DNA of 33,737 bases from Trichocoleus desertorum ATA4-8-CV12 (GTDB lineage: Bacteria; Cyanobacteriota; Cyanobacteriia; FACHB-46), in NCBI GenBank assembly GCA_019358975.1, contig JAHHIL010000057.1, forward strand, positions 1-33,737, written 5' to 3'. Shown piece by piece: positions 1 to 6,692 of the stretch; positions within the stretch are counted from its first letter, which is position 1, and each line of letters begins with the position of its first letter. Both the position numbers and the translations under genes were made by a program. The notes below the pieces were generated by a model. That model saw only the letters and a list, made by a program, of their open reading frames with translations. It made no database searches and had not been told where the DNA came from.

Positions 1-62
1 CGCTCGGTGATCTGCTTGACCGCTTCGATCTTGAATTCTTCTGGATATGGCTGCTTTGTCAT
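1..62 (-). CDS. IS3-family transposase OrfA, N-terminal fragment
   Basis: The minus-strand frame begins with ATG at 62 and reads MTKQPYPEEFKIEAVKQITE before leaving the window. The (R/K)xYPEEFKxEAVKxV/I start is characteristic of the helix-turn-helix OrfA of IS3-family elements. A textbook Shine-Dalgarno (AGGAGGTG) lies just upstream of the ATG. In this family OrfA binds the terminal repeats and is fused to the DDE catalytic OrfB by programmed frameshifting. Only 20 residues are visible, so the IS subgroup cannot be given. Confidence 0.8.
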   Translation of the reverse strand, partial: MTKQPYPEEFKIEAVKQITE

Positions 63-125
63 GGCACCTCCTATTGGGCCTCAGGTTTGAGGCTCGAAGG
101 TGTCTAGTTCAGCCGGGGCGATTCA
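1..125 (-). mobile_element. Left end of an IS3-family insertion sequence (cut by window edge)
   Basis: On the minus strand the element starts at 125 with TGAATCGCCCCGG and continues to about 99 (ending CTAGACACC). This matches the usual IS3-family terminal inverted repeat, which begins TGAACCGCCCCGG. A transposase OrfA reading frame starts 37 bases inside. The other end and the target duplication lie outside the window, so intactness cannot be judged. The outer edge abuts the truncated H-NS-like gene at 126. Confidence 0.8.
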
Positions 126-250
126 AAGAACAGAAAAAGAAGGTTGCAGCGAAGTACTACGACCCTTCTTCAGGGGCTACTTGGTCTGGTCGTGGGAAAC
201 CACCAAAGTGGATCGACGGAAAAGAACGCGATTCGTTTCTCATCCGTTGA
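126..250 (+). pseudogene. H-NS family DNA-binding protein, C-terminal remnant
   Basis: Immediately beyond the IS end the plus strand encodes about 40 residues ending at 250. They include KVAAKYYDP, then GATWSGRGKPPKWIDGK, and a final DSFLIR. This is the C-terminal DNA-binding domain of H-NS-like nucleoid proteins, whose AT-hook-like core is TWxGxGxxPxW. The N-terminal oligomerisation domain is missing, and codons upstream of 126 belong to the IS. The simplest reading is that IS insertion removed or displaced the 5' part of the gene. A frame open from 47 gives an artificial 67-residue fusion that should not be called as a gene. H-NS proteins silence AT-rich DNA, so losing a copy next to an accessory region could matter. 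Confidence 0.75.
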
Positions 251-490
251 TTGCCCAGCCATTCAAGTAGCCGAAGCGGTTGGTCATCTCTCGTCGTGGT
301 TCTCATAGTTGCCCAGCTCTCGTTCGTTGTGAATACGTAACGTGACGCACAGCGAGCTTGGATCGCTAACCCAACGATTACTGGCTCGTCAGAATGGGAT
401 CGAAAATTGAGCCCAAGAGACAGATTCGGAAACCAGTGGGCTATTGAGTTCAGCTTATAAATTGTCGGAGGGCAGGGGACCTCACTGCTA
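251..490. other. Intergenic stretch without a convincing gene
   Basis: No start-bearing frame with recognisable similarity was found. On the minus strand one frame is free of stops from about 505 down to about 166, but it has no plausible start and overlaps the H-NS remnant. It may be chance or a decayed gene. The stretch ends at a large dyad (491-538). Confidence 0.5.
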
Positions 491-538
491 ACACGCGCAA
501 GTTACCTACCATGCGCACGGTAGGTAAGCGGCGCGTGT
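491..538. promoter_or_regulatory. 48-bp near-perfect dyad upstream of the ParS/MbcA-like gene
   Basis: The outer arms are ACACGCGC (491-498) and GCGCGTGT (531-538). The inner arms are TTACCTACC (502-510) and GGTAGGTAA (519-527). The centre, ATGCGCAC, is itself nearly palindromic. Comparing the two 24-base halves gives 20 matches. No T-run follows, so it does not look like an intrinsic terminator. A second, weaker dyad built on CTTCCGAAG and CTTCGAAG follows at 541-568. It could be an operator for the gene at 604 or a recombinase/attachment site. The symmetry is certain; the role is not. Confidence 0.5.
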
Positions 539-603
539 CGCTTCCGAAGTTGGACATTTGCTTCGAAGGTTGCGATCGTCGGCGTAGAGGCCCAAAATGA
601 GAT

Positions 604-834
604 ATGACACACATCGACGAGCGCCTGCAAGTGCTGACAGCCTTGGTGCAGCGGATCGTTATTGAGTCTGGCAATCCAAAAGAATTCGACGCAAGCGCCT
701 GGCTGCAAGAGTGGCTGGCTGCGCCACTCCCAGCGTTCGGATGCCGCAGCCCGAGTGAAGTGCTGCAGGAGCCAGGAGGGCTTGCGTTGGTGCAATCGAC
801 ATTGCTGCAAATCCAGAAAGCTAGCTTCGCCTAG
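604..834 (+). CDS. MbcA/ParS/Xre-type antitoxin-like protein (toxin-binding domain)
   Basis: This 76-residue protein has the layout of the MbcA/ParS/Xre toxin-binding domain (formerly DUF2384). An N-terminal helix (MTHIDERLQVLTALVQRIV) leads to WLQEWLAAPLPAFG, then a SPSEVLQEPGG segment and a final helix LALVQSTLLQIQ. The family consensus is WL..P.paLgg..P...l.t..G...V...L. In complete systems such proteins neutralise a RES-domain NAD+-degrading toxin encoded next door. No RES gene is visible downstream, where the next 350 bases are non-coding, so this copy is an orphan or serves another role. It has no separate DNA-binding domain, as expected for short ParS-like forms. The ribosome-binding site is weak. 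A 48-bp dyad lies about 65 bases upstream. Confidence 0.6.
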   Translation: MTHIDERLQVLTALVQRIVIESGNPKEFDASAWLQEWLAAPLPAFGCRSPSEVLQEPGGLALVQSTLLQIQKASFA

Positions 835-1188
835 ATTTTTATAGATAGCGCCACTTCGATCACTACCACCCGCGACTAAGGTCTCCGCCGGGAGCTGCAT
901 TGCTTCTTGGCTTAAATCGGTCACATCTCCACCAGTACTTCAATCTTCGCGAGCGGCTTGGGGTAAGGATAGTTTTCTGCCTCCTCTCCTTCCGCCTGTA
1001 CGAAAGAGCGATAACGGGTAGTACAGCTGTCACTTAAAGCTAAGTGGCGCTCATTGCTTTGGGCATCTGAGTCAGCATCTACGGAGCGAACGCGAAAATG
1101 TGTTTACGGCGGCCGAGATGGTACGAGATGCCGCTGTATGCCACCCCGAGCACCAAATCGACAGCCCAACCTCGTAAGATTCCGCACC
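835..1188. other. Intergenic region with a start-less open frame on the minus strand
   Basis: No complete gene is supported. On the minus strand a frame is open from about 1106 to a TGA at 921-923. It encodes a protein-like tail (for example FVQAEGEEAENYPYPKPLA, ending VLVEM) but has no ATG/GTG/TTG start with a ribosome-binding site and is preceded directly by a stop. It may be the decayed 3' end of a gene or chance. The plus frame that runs into the 1189 gene looks non-protein-like before 1189. Confidence 0.3.
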
Positions 1189-1461
1189 ATGAGCACCAAA
1201 CCCACCTGGACTCAGGAAGCCCTCGAACAAACGCTTTGGGCCAAGGAGTTCAAGAAGGAAGCGCCGGTCAGTTATCCCACTGCCATCCGCTATGCCTTGG
1301 AAGACAGGCTGGAGGTGATCATCCATCACACCACTGAGACAGGCGAGCCGCAATGGGTCATCCGAGTGCTGGACGATCCTTCGTTCTGGATGGATGCTGT
1401 ACCCACCAAAGCTGCAGCGGTGCAACTCAGCCGTGAGATGGGTTGGAAGGTCGTTCGGTAG
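1189..1461 (+). CDS. Small hypothetical protein (90 aa)
   Basis: The protein begins MSTKPTWTQEALEQTLWAKE and ends LSREMGWKVVR. It is soluble with mixed charge, and no signal peptide or membrane segment is seen. I do not recognise a named family. The open frame extends upstream to 1054, but residues before 1189 are rich in Arg, Cys and Pro and do not look like protein, so the ATG at 1189 is preferred. No strong Shine-Dalgarno is visible. It converges on HU across a shared hairpin terminator at 1520-1551, which suggests an ordinary stand-alone gene. Confidence 0.55.
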   Translation: MSTKPTWTQEALEQTLWAKEFKKEAPVSYPTAIRYALEDRLEVIIHHTTETGEPQWVIRVLDDPSFWMDAVPTKAAAVQLSREMGWKVVR

Positions 1462-1517
1462 CTGCTTGGATCAAACCGGGCAAATCGGTCTATACCCCGG
1501 TCAGGAAGCGCAAAGAA

Positions 1518-1556
1518 CAAAACCGCCAGAGGCCTGAGCCCATGGCGGTTTGTTTC
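1518..1556. terminator. Bidirectional intrinsic terminator between convergent genes
   Basis: AAACCGCCA (1520-1528) pairs perfectly with TGGCGGTTT (1543-1551) around a 14-base loop. The stem has A-rich bases before it and TGTTT after it, so transcripts from either side would end in a U-rich tract. It sits between the convergent hypothetical gene and HU. Confidence 0.75.
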
Positions 1557-1579
1557 GGTGGTGACCGAGAAAGTCTGAC

Positions 1580-1891
1580 TTACTTCCCAGCCTTGTCCGC
1601 CTTGCGCTTCGCAGCTTTGGGATCCACAACGGCCTTGAACTTCGCACCCGCCACAAACTTCGGCACCGTGCTCGCCGGGATCTTCAGTGCTGCACCGGTC
1701 GATGGATTCTTGCCTGTGCGTGCTGCACGCTTGGCGGACTTGAAGGTCCCAAAGCCCACCAGTTGCACGGCGTCGCCCTTCTTGACGGCCGTCTGGATGG
1801 TGTCGATCAGCGTTTCCAGCACTGCATTGGCTGCTGTCTTGGACAGATCATTCTTGGAAGCTAGGATTTCAACGAGTTCAGCGCGGTTCAT
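1580..1891 (-). CDS. HU-family DNA-binding protein
   Basis: This 103-residue protein is a clear HU/IHF-family nucleoid protein. It starts MNRAELVEILASKNDLSKT, has the dimerisation helices to about residue 40, the GDAVQLVGFGTF core strand at 39-50, and the DNA-embracing arm with GKNPSTGAALKIPAS at about 61-75. A short basic Lys/Ala tail (DPKAAKRKADKAGK) extends it beyond the usual ~90 residues, as in many Burkholderiales. HU dimers bend and compact DNA and assist replication and transcription. It is monocistronic, and an AT-rich TTATAAAT stretch about 33-40 bases upstream of the ATG is a plausible -10 element. Whether it is the main chromosomal HU or an extra copy cannot be told here. Confidence 0.93.
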   Translation of the reverse strand: MNRAELVEILASKNDLSKTAANAVLETLIDTIQTAVKKGDAVQLVGFGTFKSAKRAARTGKNPSTGAALKIPASTVPKFVAGAKFKAVVDPKAAKRKADKAGK

Positions 1892-1961
1892 GGATGCTCA
1901 CGTGTAGAGGTTGGAAAGGACGGATTTATAACCCCGCCGCTGACGCCACCCTTGCTGCGAC

Positions 1962-2810
1962 TCAATGCTGCAGTGCACTTCTTGGCAAAAACTCCACTCC
2001 TGTGCGCTTCACCAGCTCCTGGTAGCTGATAGGCCGACCCACCGTCTCCCCCTCACGGTTCTCCTGCCAATGCGCCCAGGCCTTGTTGGTCGTGGCGTCA
2101 TACACCAGCTTGTACAGGTAGGTCGGTACCTTCACCCCATTCGCCCCGATGCGTGGTCCCGCATCCGTGAACACCGGCCCGGTAATCACAAACACATCCC
2201 CCTTGGCCCGCTTCACGTAGTGCCGCGTGTCCTGCTCGATCTTGTTCCAGGCACCCCCGTTGTGCTGGGCAATCTGGGGAACCATGTTCGCCAGACTGAA
2301 GCTCTGGGCCATGGCCGTTGGCGTCGGCATATCTCCTGCAGGGGCCATGTGCCCCCGGGAGTAGCCTGAATGCTTGTAGTCCTCCAGCTCGGCCCGCTCA
2401 CCACTGGGCAGGCGTGCATCTGCAAAGAAGCGCTTGGCCCGTTTCTCGTCCGCATCCTCGATGAGCCTGCGGTTCAGGCGCTGAGCCACAAACACCGGTG
2501 TCTTGGTCGTCCCGGAGTGGAGCACCGCAAAGGCCTCATAGCAAAGCTCCCGCAACTGTGGCCGGGGCGTGATGGCCGGTGGTGTGCCATTCGCAAAGAA
2601 CTGCGGGCACCGCGCAAAGGAGGTCGGCTCGGGTGTGAGCAGCGCCGCACTGTCGAACTGCGGAGAACGTGCCGAGGAAAGATTCGGGAGAGCAACGCCG
2701 GCAAGAGACAGGGCCAGCACAGCCGCCAGGCGCGCACGGCCTGGCCAAAAGAACAGACGATTCACAGAAGGAGCATTCGGGTGGAGCAAAACGGAGCCCG
2801 ATTGGAGCAC
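1962..2810 (-). CDS. Secreted DNA/RNA non-specific endonuclease
   Basis: This is a 282-residue member of the beta-beta-alpha-metal (Serratia nuclease/NucA) family, which cleaves single- and double-stranded DNA and RNA. The catalytic motif is SRGHMAPAGD at about 151-160, with His154 as the expected general base. Downstream, HNGGAWNKIEQ at 183-193 supplies the Asn, Trp and Glu typical of the metal site. The family usually has DRGH; here SRGH replaces it, a tolerated variant as far as I know. The N-terminus (residues about 25-48) is hydrophobic after basic residues and ends near SSARS, consistent with a signal peptide and an exported nuclease. The start is GTG at 2810 with AAGGAG close upstream. 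The gene lies 70 bases upstream of HU on the same strand; joint transcription is possible. Confidence 0.88.
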   Translation of the reverse strand: MLQSGSVLLHPNAPSVNRLFFWPGRARLAAVLALSLAGVALPNLSSARSPQFDSAALLTPEPTSFARCPQFFANGTPPAITPRPQLRELCYEAFAVLHSGTTKTPVFVAQRLNRRLIEDADEKRAKRFFADARLPSGERAELEDYKHSGYSRGHMAPAGDMPTPTAMAQSFSLANMVPQIAQHNGGAWNKIEQDTRHYVKRAKGDVFVITGPVFTDAGPRIGANGVKVPTYLYKLVYDATTNKAWAHWQENREGETVGRPISYQELVKRTGVEFLPRSALQH

Positions 2811-3228
2811 CGTTCTCCTTCACCCCTCGGCCCGAATGCTCGGATCCCGCAGGGTTTTACAGCTGCTTGCAGAGATAAGAGGCTCCAACAAAAAGGGATT
2901 GCATCCGCCTCGACTCATAAGATGCGTGGACGTTGCTCTGCGATGCCGGTCGGCACTGCTGAGCCCTTTTACTCTGCGTCAAAGTGAGATTGTGAAACGC
3001 TGACCGTGCAGTGTCTGCGGAGCGGCTTATCTATACCGCGCAGGCCACATGGTTCGTCACGGGGCGGGTCTTCAGCCAAGGCGAAGGCGGTTGGAGCGCC
3101 AGCGGTTGGACTTCACCGCCCTCAAGGCAAAGCTTGTCACGGCCTTGAGTTTGAACACTTTTTAGTCATTTTTGATGAAAGCCTCGAAGTCCGTTCAGCT
3201 TGTGGAGAGAGTTAGCAAACGGAGCGAG
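2811..3228. other. Intergenic region, no gene supported
   Basis: About 420 bases with only short open frames of Arg/Ser/Pro-rich composition, and none with a convincing start and ribosome-binding site. It would hold the promoter of the endonuclease gene (reading left) and the 3' end of the SnoaL-like gene. I see no strong hairpin followed by a T-run. Confidence 0.4.
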
Positions 3229-3906
3229 TCACTTCTCCGCATGACCATGGGACCGTCTCTGCATCGCACCGCCGACCCAATGCACCAAAGACTTCGGAAT
3301 ACACAGGGCCTGCTTTAGTGGACGCCACAGTTCTTCCAACCTGAAGGTAGGACGCGCAAGAGTCGCCAGACGATCCAGTTTGTAAACGGGATCAGAAGGC
3401 CCTCGTCGTCCTTGAAAGACCTTGTGGGGGTTGGTATCCGGCACCAAGCGCTGAAGGTCAGCGGTATCGATCCATCTCTCAGCGTCGTGCACTGTGACCC
3501 TGCGCCGAATTTTCCATGCTCCGTCGCGTCGCTCGAACTCATCGAGATAGCGACCTTGGTGCCACATGTCGGTCATCTTTCCGAATCGCTTCAGCCGGTG
3601 AATTACAGACCACTGCGTCTCAACGTAAGCGCAATCACCATCTAAGCGTATGTTTGGATTGGACAGTGAATGAATACTGAGTTCTAGCTGCGCCAGAATC
3701 GGAAGGACGTACTCAACGAAATCCCACGCCCGTCCCACAAAGAAGCCATGGTCGTCCGTTGCATCTTCGTGATAACACGCCTTCATCAAGGCCATATCAC
3801 CCCTGTCGACAGCCCTGCAATAGTCGTAGAGAACTCCTCGAATGGACTCCCGGTCTATCAGTGAACTCAGCTGCGTGGCCATTCCCAATAGCAATTCGTT
3901 AGACAT
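3229..3906 (-). CDS. SnoaL-like (NTF2-fold) protein
   Basis: This 225-residue protein has an N-terminal SnoaL-like/NTF2-fold domain. Its hallmark is SLIDRESIRGVLYDYCRAVDRGD followed closely by CYHEDATDDHG, at about residues 14-55. IHSLSNPNIRLDGDCAYVET supplies the conserved His of related dehydratases and LinA-type enzymes, in which an Asp-His pair is catalytic. The C-terminal ~70 residues go beyond the usual ~150-residue fold. Members act as isomerases, dehydratases or small hydrolases, or assist ring-hydroxylating enzymes; the substrate cannot be given. ATG at 3906 is chosen over GTG at 3912 because GAGGTG sits at the right distance. It lies 17 bases after the cupin gene, so the two are probably one operon. 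Confidence 0.72.
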   Translation of the reverse strand: MSNELLLGMATQLSSLIDRESIRGVLYDYCRAVDRGDMALMKACYHEDATDDHGFFVGRAWDFVEYVLPILAQLELSIHSLSNPNIRLDGDCAYVETQWSVIHRLKRFGKMTDMWHQGRYLDEFERRDGAWKIRRRVTVHDAERWIDTADLQRLVPDTNPHKVFQGRRGPSDPVYKLDRLATLARPTFRLEELWRPLKQALCIPKSLVHWVGGAMQRRSHGHAEK

Positions 3907-3923
3907 GAGCACCTCAACGCCAG

Positions 3924-4307
3924 TCAGTTCGAAAGGCTTACGTTAGAAGTCACTGTACGCCGGGGGGCTGCTGTCTCCGCATTCCCCGTGTTTGGCGTGC
4001 CTGCGGGTTCGATCAACAGCAGATGTGCTTCTTCCTCCGCCCGGGGGCGATGCTCTAAACCCTTTGGGACAATGAAAAGCTCACCTGGGCCAAGCGTGAC
4101 AGGACCTTCTCTGAGATCTATCACTATCCGGCCTTTCAGCACGAGAAAAAAGTCATCAGTGTCCTTATGCGAATGCCATACGAACTCGCCTTTTACTTTC
4201 ACGACCATAATGTCGTGGCCGTTGAACTGAGTGACGACGTGAGGATGCCAATAGCTGTCAAAGGCGTCCAGCGCGCCAGCAAGGTTTATCGATTTAAATG
4301 CGTTCAT
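3924..4307 (-). CDS. Small single-domain cupin protein
   Basis: A 127-residue protein with one cupin beta-barrel. The first cupin motif is GEFVWHSHKDTDDFFLVLKG at about 41-60, with His46, His48 and nearby Asp/Glu-type ligands. The second is GPGELFIVPKGLEHRPRA at about 72-90, with the last His as ligand. Such short cupins bind a metal and serve as isomerases, dioxygenases or sensors; the sequence alone does not decide. A GGAG ribosome-binding site precedes the ATG at 4307. It is followed at 17 bases by the SnoaL-like gene. The Tat-exported hydrolase on the same strand is 458 bases upstream, so a separate promoter is likely. The last ~20 residues are low-complexity (Thr, Ala, Asn, Ser). Confidence 0.8.
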   Translation of the reverse strand: MNAFKSINLAGALDAFDSYWHPHVVTQFNGHDIMVVKVKGEFVWHSHKDTDDFFLVLKGRIVIDLREGPVTLGPGELFIVPKGLEHRPRAEEEAHLLLIEPAGTPNTGNAETAAPRRTVTSNVSLSN

Positions 4308-4765
4308 ATGGTTACTCCGGTCAGTTTTCAGACTCAGTGACTATTTGGCGTTGCACTGGTTTCGGCATCATGTCTCTTGGTCTGCATTTCGATTGCAGCT
4401 GAAATGGATCGCCTTGCTTTTTAAGCATCCGCTTTGCAAGCCGCATCCTTGGCGCTTATGTTCGACACGAATTCGGAGGCCGAAAGACGCACGCACAAAC
4501 GCGAGTTTCCGACCGAGATCGTGGACGTGATCCAAAAATGAAACAAATCCAAAATGGCGATTAGCGGTTCTTCGGCATGCAGGCAGACATCGGCGTAGAC
4601 GTTGATTCAGGCCCCGCGCACCTTGTTCGGGGAACCTGATCGATTTCTCCCTACCAGCACAGCTCAAAGCTGTAATACGCAGGCCTTACTCAGCGGTCAT
4701 GGCATTGCACCGCGGAGGTACGAGGTGTCTGTCTGTACCTCCGCTGCAGAGCCGCTTATTCGAGA
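4308..4765. other. Intergenic region upstream of the cupin gene
   Basis: About 460 bases without a supported gene. A minus-strand frame (4368-4667) is open but Arg/Cys/Ser-rich and unlike protein. The region should hold the cupin promoter and the end of the upstream hydrolase transcript; no clear terminator hairpin with a T-run was found. Confidence 0.4.
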
Positions 4766-5707
4766 CTATTTACCGGCACCCAAAATGCTCAGAATCGCCG
4801 GTCCGAACTCAGCGCTACGAACAGCGTAGCCAGTATGGGCGCCAGGGATCTCCACGAACGTGGCGCCAATTTTTTTGGCGAGGTTCTCACTCAAGGAGTG
4901 CAGGGGAAATCCGCGCGAGGCCGTGCCGGCGGCCATCACGATGCGAGCTGCATTGGCCTTCAGCTTGGCGTGATCAAAGTCGACGGCTGTGTACTCACGG
5001 AGCTCGTGCTCCATCCAGTATTCAATGGCGGCTCGGGACTGAGGGTTGTTCGGGTCGCGCATGCGTTTAAAGTGCTCAACGGTTTCAGGCGGCATGCTAG
5101 TGTTGAACAGGTCGAACGCCGGAGCGATGCCCGATTTTTTGTAGATCGCGTATGTGTCGTACATCAACTGGAGGAGTTGCTTGCCTTCAGCAAACGACGG
5201 CATTTCTTTTGTGGCGGGGGGCTCGAAAGCGATGACCTTGTTAATCGAACCGGGCCCCTGGGTCAGCGCCTGCAATGCAACAATCGCGCCCGAACTTGGA
5301 CCGAAAACGGCAGCCGGTGCACCTGCAACACGCTTGATCAGCTGGAGCGCATCATCTGCGTCCGTTTGCAGACGACGCGAATAGTCCTGTTCACCGACAA
5401 GCTGGCTGCGTGCAAAGCCTCTTCGATCGAACGTGATGACGGTGAAATGTTCGCCGAGGATCTGCATGATCGGCCCCATGATGTGTGCCGTTCCGTTGCC
5501 GCCTGGGATTAGCAGGAGAGGCGATCCGCTTCCTACAGTTTCATAGTAGAGACGGGCACCCGGTACCTCCAGCACACCATTGCGCACAGGCTTGGGTGCG
5601 GCTGCTGTGTTGGCGAAAGCATTGGTGTGCAAGGCCCCGGCAGCTCCGAGTACGAGCGCCGCGTTGGCAGAATGAACAAGAACTGATCGTCGATTCAGTT
5701 GGGTCAT
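4766..5707 (-). CDS. Tat-exported alpha/beta hydrolase
   Basis: This 313-residue alpha/beta-hydrolase begins with a twin-arginine signal (NRRSVLVHS, residues 5-13) and a hydrophobic stretch to about 31 ending NAFANTAAA, so export folded through Tat is likely. The oxyanion segment is LLLIPGGNGTA at about 64-74, the nucleophile elbow is GPSSG with Ser138, and the catalytic His is in PGAHTGY (His291). Where related hydrolases read G-x-D-S-R-G, this one reads GTASRG at 261-266, so the usual acid is not at that place and another residue may supply it. A GGAGA ribosome-binding site precedes the ATG. The gene is divergent from a TetR regulator, with two matching palindromes between them, so TetR control is likely. 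Substrate unknown; ester or lactone hydrolysis is the family norm. Confidence 0.8.
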   Translation of the reverse strand: MTQLNRRSVLVHSANAALVLGAAGALHTNAFANTAAAPKPVRNGVLEVPGARLYYETVGSGSPLLLIPGGNGTAHIMGPIMQILGEHFTVITFDRRGFARSQLVGEQDYSRRLQTDADDALQLIKRVAGAPAAVFGPSSGAIVALQALTQGPGSINKVIAFEPPATKEMPSFAEGKQLLQLMYDTYAIYKKSGIAPAFDLFNTSMPPETVEHFKRMRDPNNPQSRAAIEYWMEHELREYTAVDFDHAKLKANAARIVMAAGTASRGFPLHSLSENLAKKIGATFVEIPGAHTGYAVRSAEFGPAILSILGAGK

Positions 5708-5780
5708 TATGAAATCTCCATGGTGGGTTGTTGAGACGTGTAGCGATCACAGGCTCTGGCGGCGTTGAGCGCCACCCCGA

Positions 5781-5798
5781 TGTCAACGATCGTAGACA
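5781..5798. promoter_or_regulatory. Candidate TetR operator, site 1
   Basis: TGTCAACGATCGTAGACA is an 18-bp palindrome with one mismatched pair. Its TGTCAAC half-site is shared with the second palindrome at 5822-5841; the two centres lie 42 bp apart, about four helical turns. It lies between the hydrolase gene and the TetR gene. Confidence 0.6.
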
Positions 5799-5821
5799 AA
5801 TTGTGCTCCCGGCACGTTTGT

Positions 5822-5841
5822 TTGTCAACGCCTGTTGACAA
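5822..5841. promoter_or_regulatory. Candidate TetR operator, site 2 (perfect palindrome)
   Basis: TTGTCAAC (5822-5829) and GTTGACAA (5834-5841) are perfect inverted arms around GCCT. Each arm contains a consensus-like -35 hexamer (TTGACA), one reading toward the hydrolase and one toward the regulator, so bound repressor could block both promoters. No ideal -10 was found at standard spacing. Confidence 0.65.
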
Positions 5842-6008
5842 TGTATTGCTATGATCCGTACTCGCCCTCACAAAGGCCATCAAAGTGCGGGTTAGAACGA
5901 GCCCAAAATCCTGACGGCGTATCGTCTCGAACCTTGGTCATGACCTTGGCGGACGTGAAGGCGCCACAACGAAGGCTTCCCCTCGTTGATGCATCTGGTA
6001 TCCATGAA

Positions 6009-6581
6009 ATGACAAACCCACTACCTAGAAACGCTGAGCGAAGCCGTGCAGCTATCGCAACGGCGGCCCGCGCTCTGTTTGCCGAACGTGGCTACGAGTT
6101 GACAACCGTCCGTGACATTGCCGCTCGTGCCCAATTGGATCCTGCTCTGGTGATGCGTTACTTTGGGAACAAGGAGGGTTTGTTTGCTGAGGTAATCGAT
6201 CTGGACCTGAAGCTACCTGACCTGCGCGAGTCAGACTCTTCCAAAGCGGGGAAGTTGCTCGTTCAACATTTTTTAGATATCTGGGAAGGGGAGCAGGGAA
6301 TAGGGGGGCTTCCGATTCTTTTACGCTCCGCATCTTCCAACGAGCGGGCGGCTCAAAAGTTACGAGAGACCTTTGCGACGCAGGTGGCTCCAGTGCTCCT
6401 GCAGGTTGGCGCCAAAGACAACGCCGTCGCGCGTGTAGGCTTGATCACGTCTCAAATGCTCGGCTTGGCCCTATGCCGCTATGTCTTGAAACTGCCTCCC
6501 GTGGTGACGCTACCTAAAGACGTGATCATTGAGGAGGTCGGCGCCACTGTTCAGCGCTATCTGAGCGAGGCGCTTCAATAG
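6009..6581 (+). CDS. TetR-family transcriptional regulator
   Basis: The 190-residue form starting at 6009 is a normal-length TetR regulator. It starts MTNPLPRNAERSRAAIATAA and has the N-terminal helix-turn-helix ALFAERGYELTTVRDIA, then LDPALVMRYFGNKEGLFAEV, at about 19-62. A C-terminal ligand-binding/dimer domain follows (about 80-190). The frame is open back to 5835, but those 58 extra residues do not resemble a TetR N-terminus, and the extension would start inside the palindrome at 5822-5841, so 6009 is preferred. No strong ribosome-binding site is seen. It probably represses itself and the divergent Tat hydrolase. The ligand is unknown. Confidence 0.85.
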   Translation: MTNPLPRNAERSRAAIATAARALFAERGYELTTVRDIAARAQLDPALVMRYFGNKEGLFAEVIDLDLKLPDLRESDSSKAGKLLVQHFLDIWEGEQGIGGLPILLRSASSNERAAQKLRETFATQVAPVLLQVGAKDNAVARVGLITSQMLGLALCRYVLKLPPVVTLPKDVIIEEVGATVQRYLSEALQ

Positions 6582-6692
6582 TCAGTCAGATCTAGATGGC
6601 AATTGGAGGAGCCTTTCCAACCGCGCCCTTTACCAGTCATCAGCGAGGGCTTCTTCAGAAATCCTTTGCCTTGAGAGCGAGGCGCACCTGAA

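Noticed and set aside
47-250. 67-residue open frame across the IS end
   Set aside because: Its first 26 residues come from IS sequence and only the end is H-NS-like, so it is a junction artefact.
502-924. Minus-strand 140-residue frame opposite the ParS-like gene
   Set aside because: It covers the antisense of a recognisable gene and the dyad, and shows no protein-like pattern.
2920-3220. Short fragment reading LIYTAQATWFVTG, vaguely like an Ohr/OsmC protein
   Set aside because: Only a few residues match, there is no conserved cysteine region, and the frame ends quickly.
5835-6008. N-terminal extension of the TetR frame
   Set aside because: TTG/ATG starts fall in or at the edge of the palindrome and the 58 residues do not look like a TetR N-terminus.
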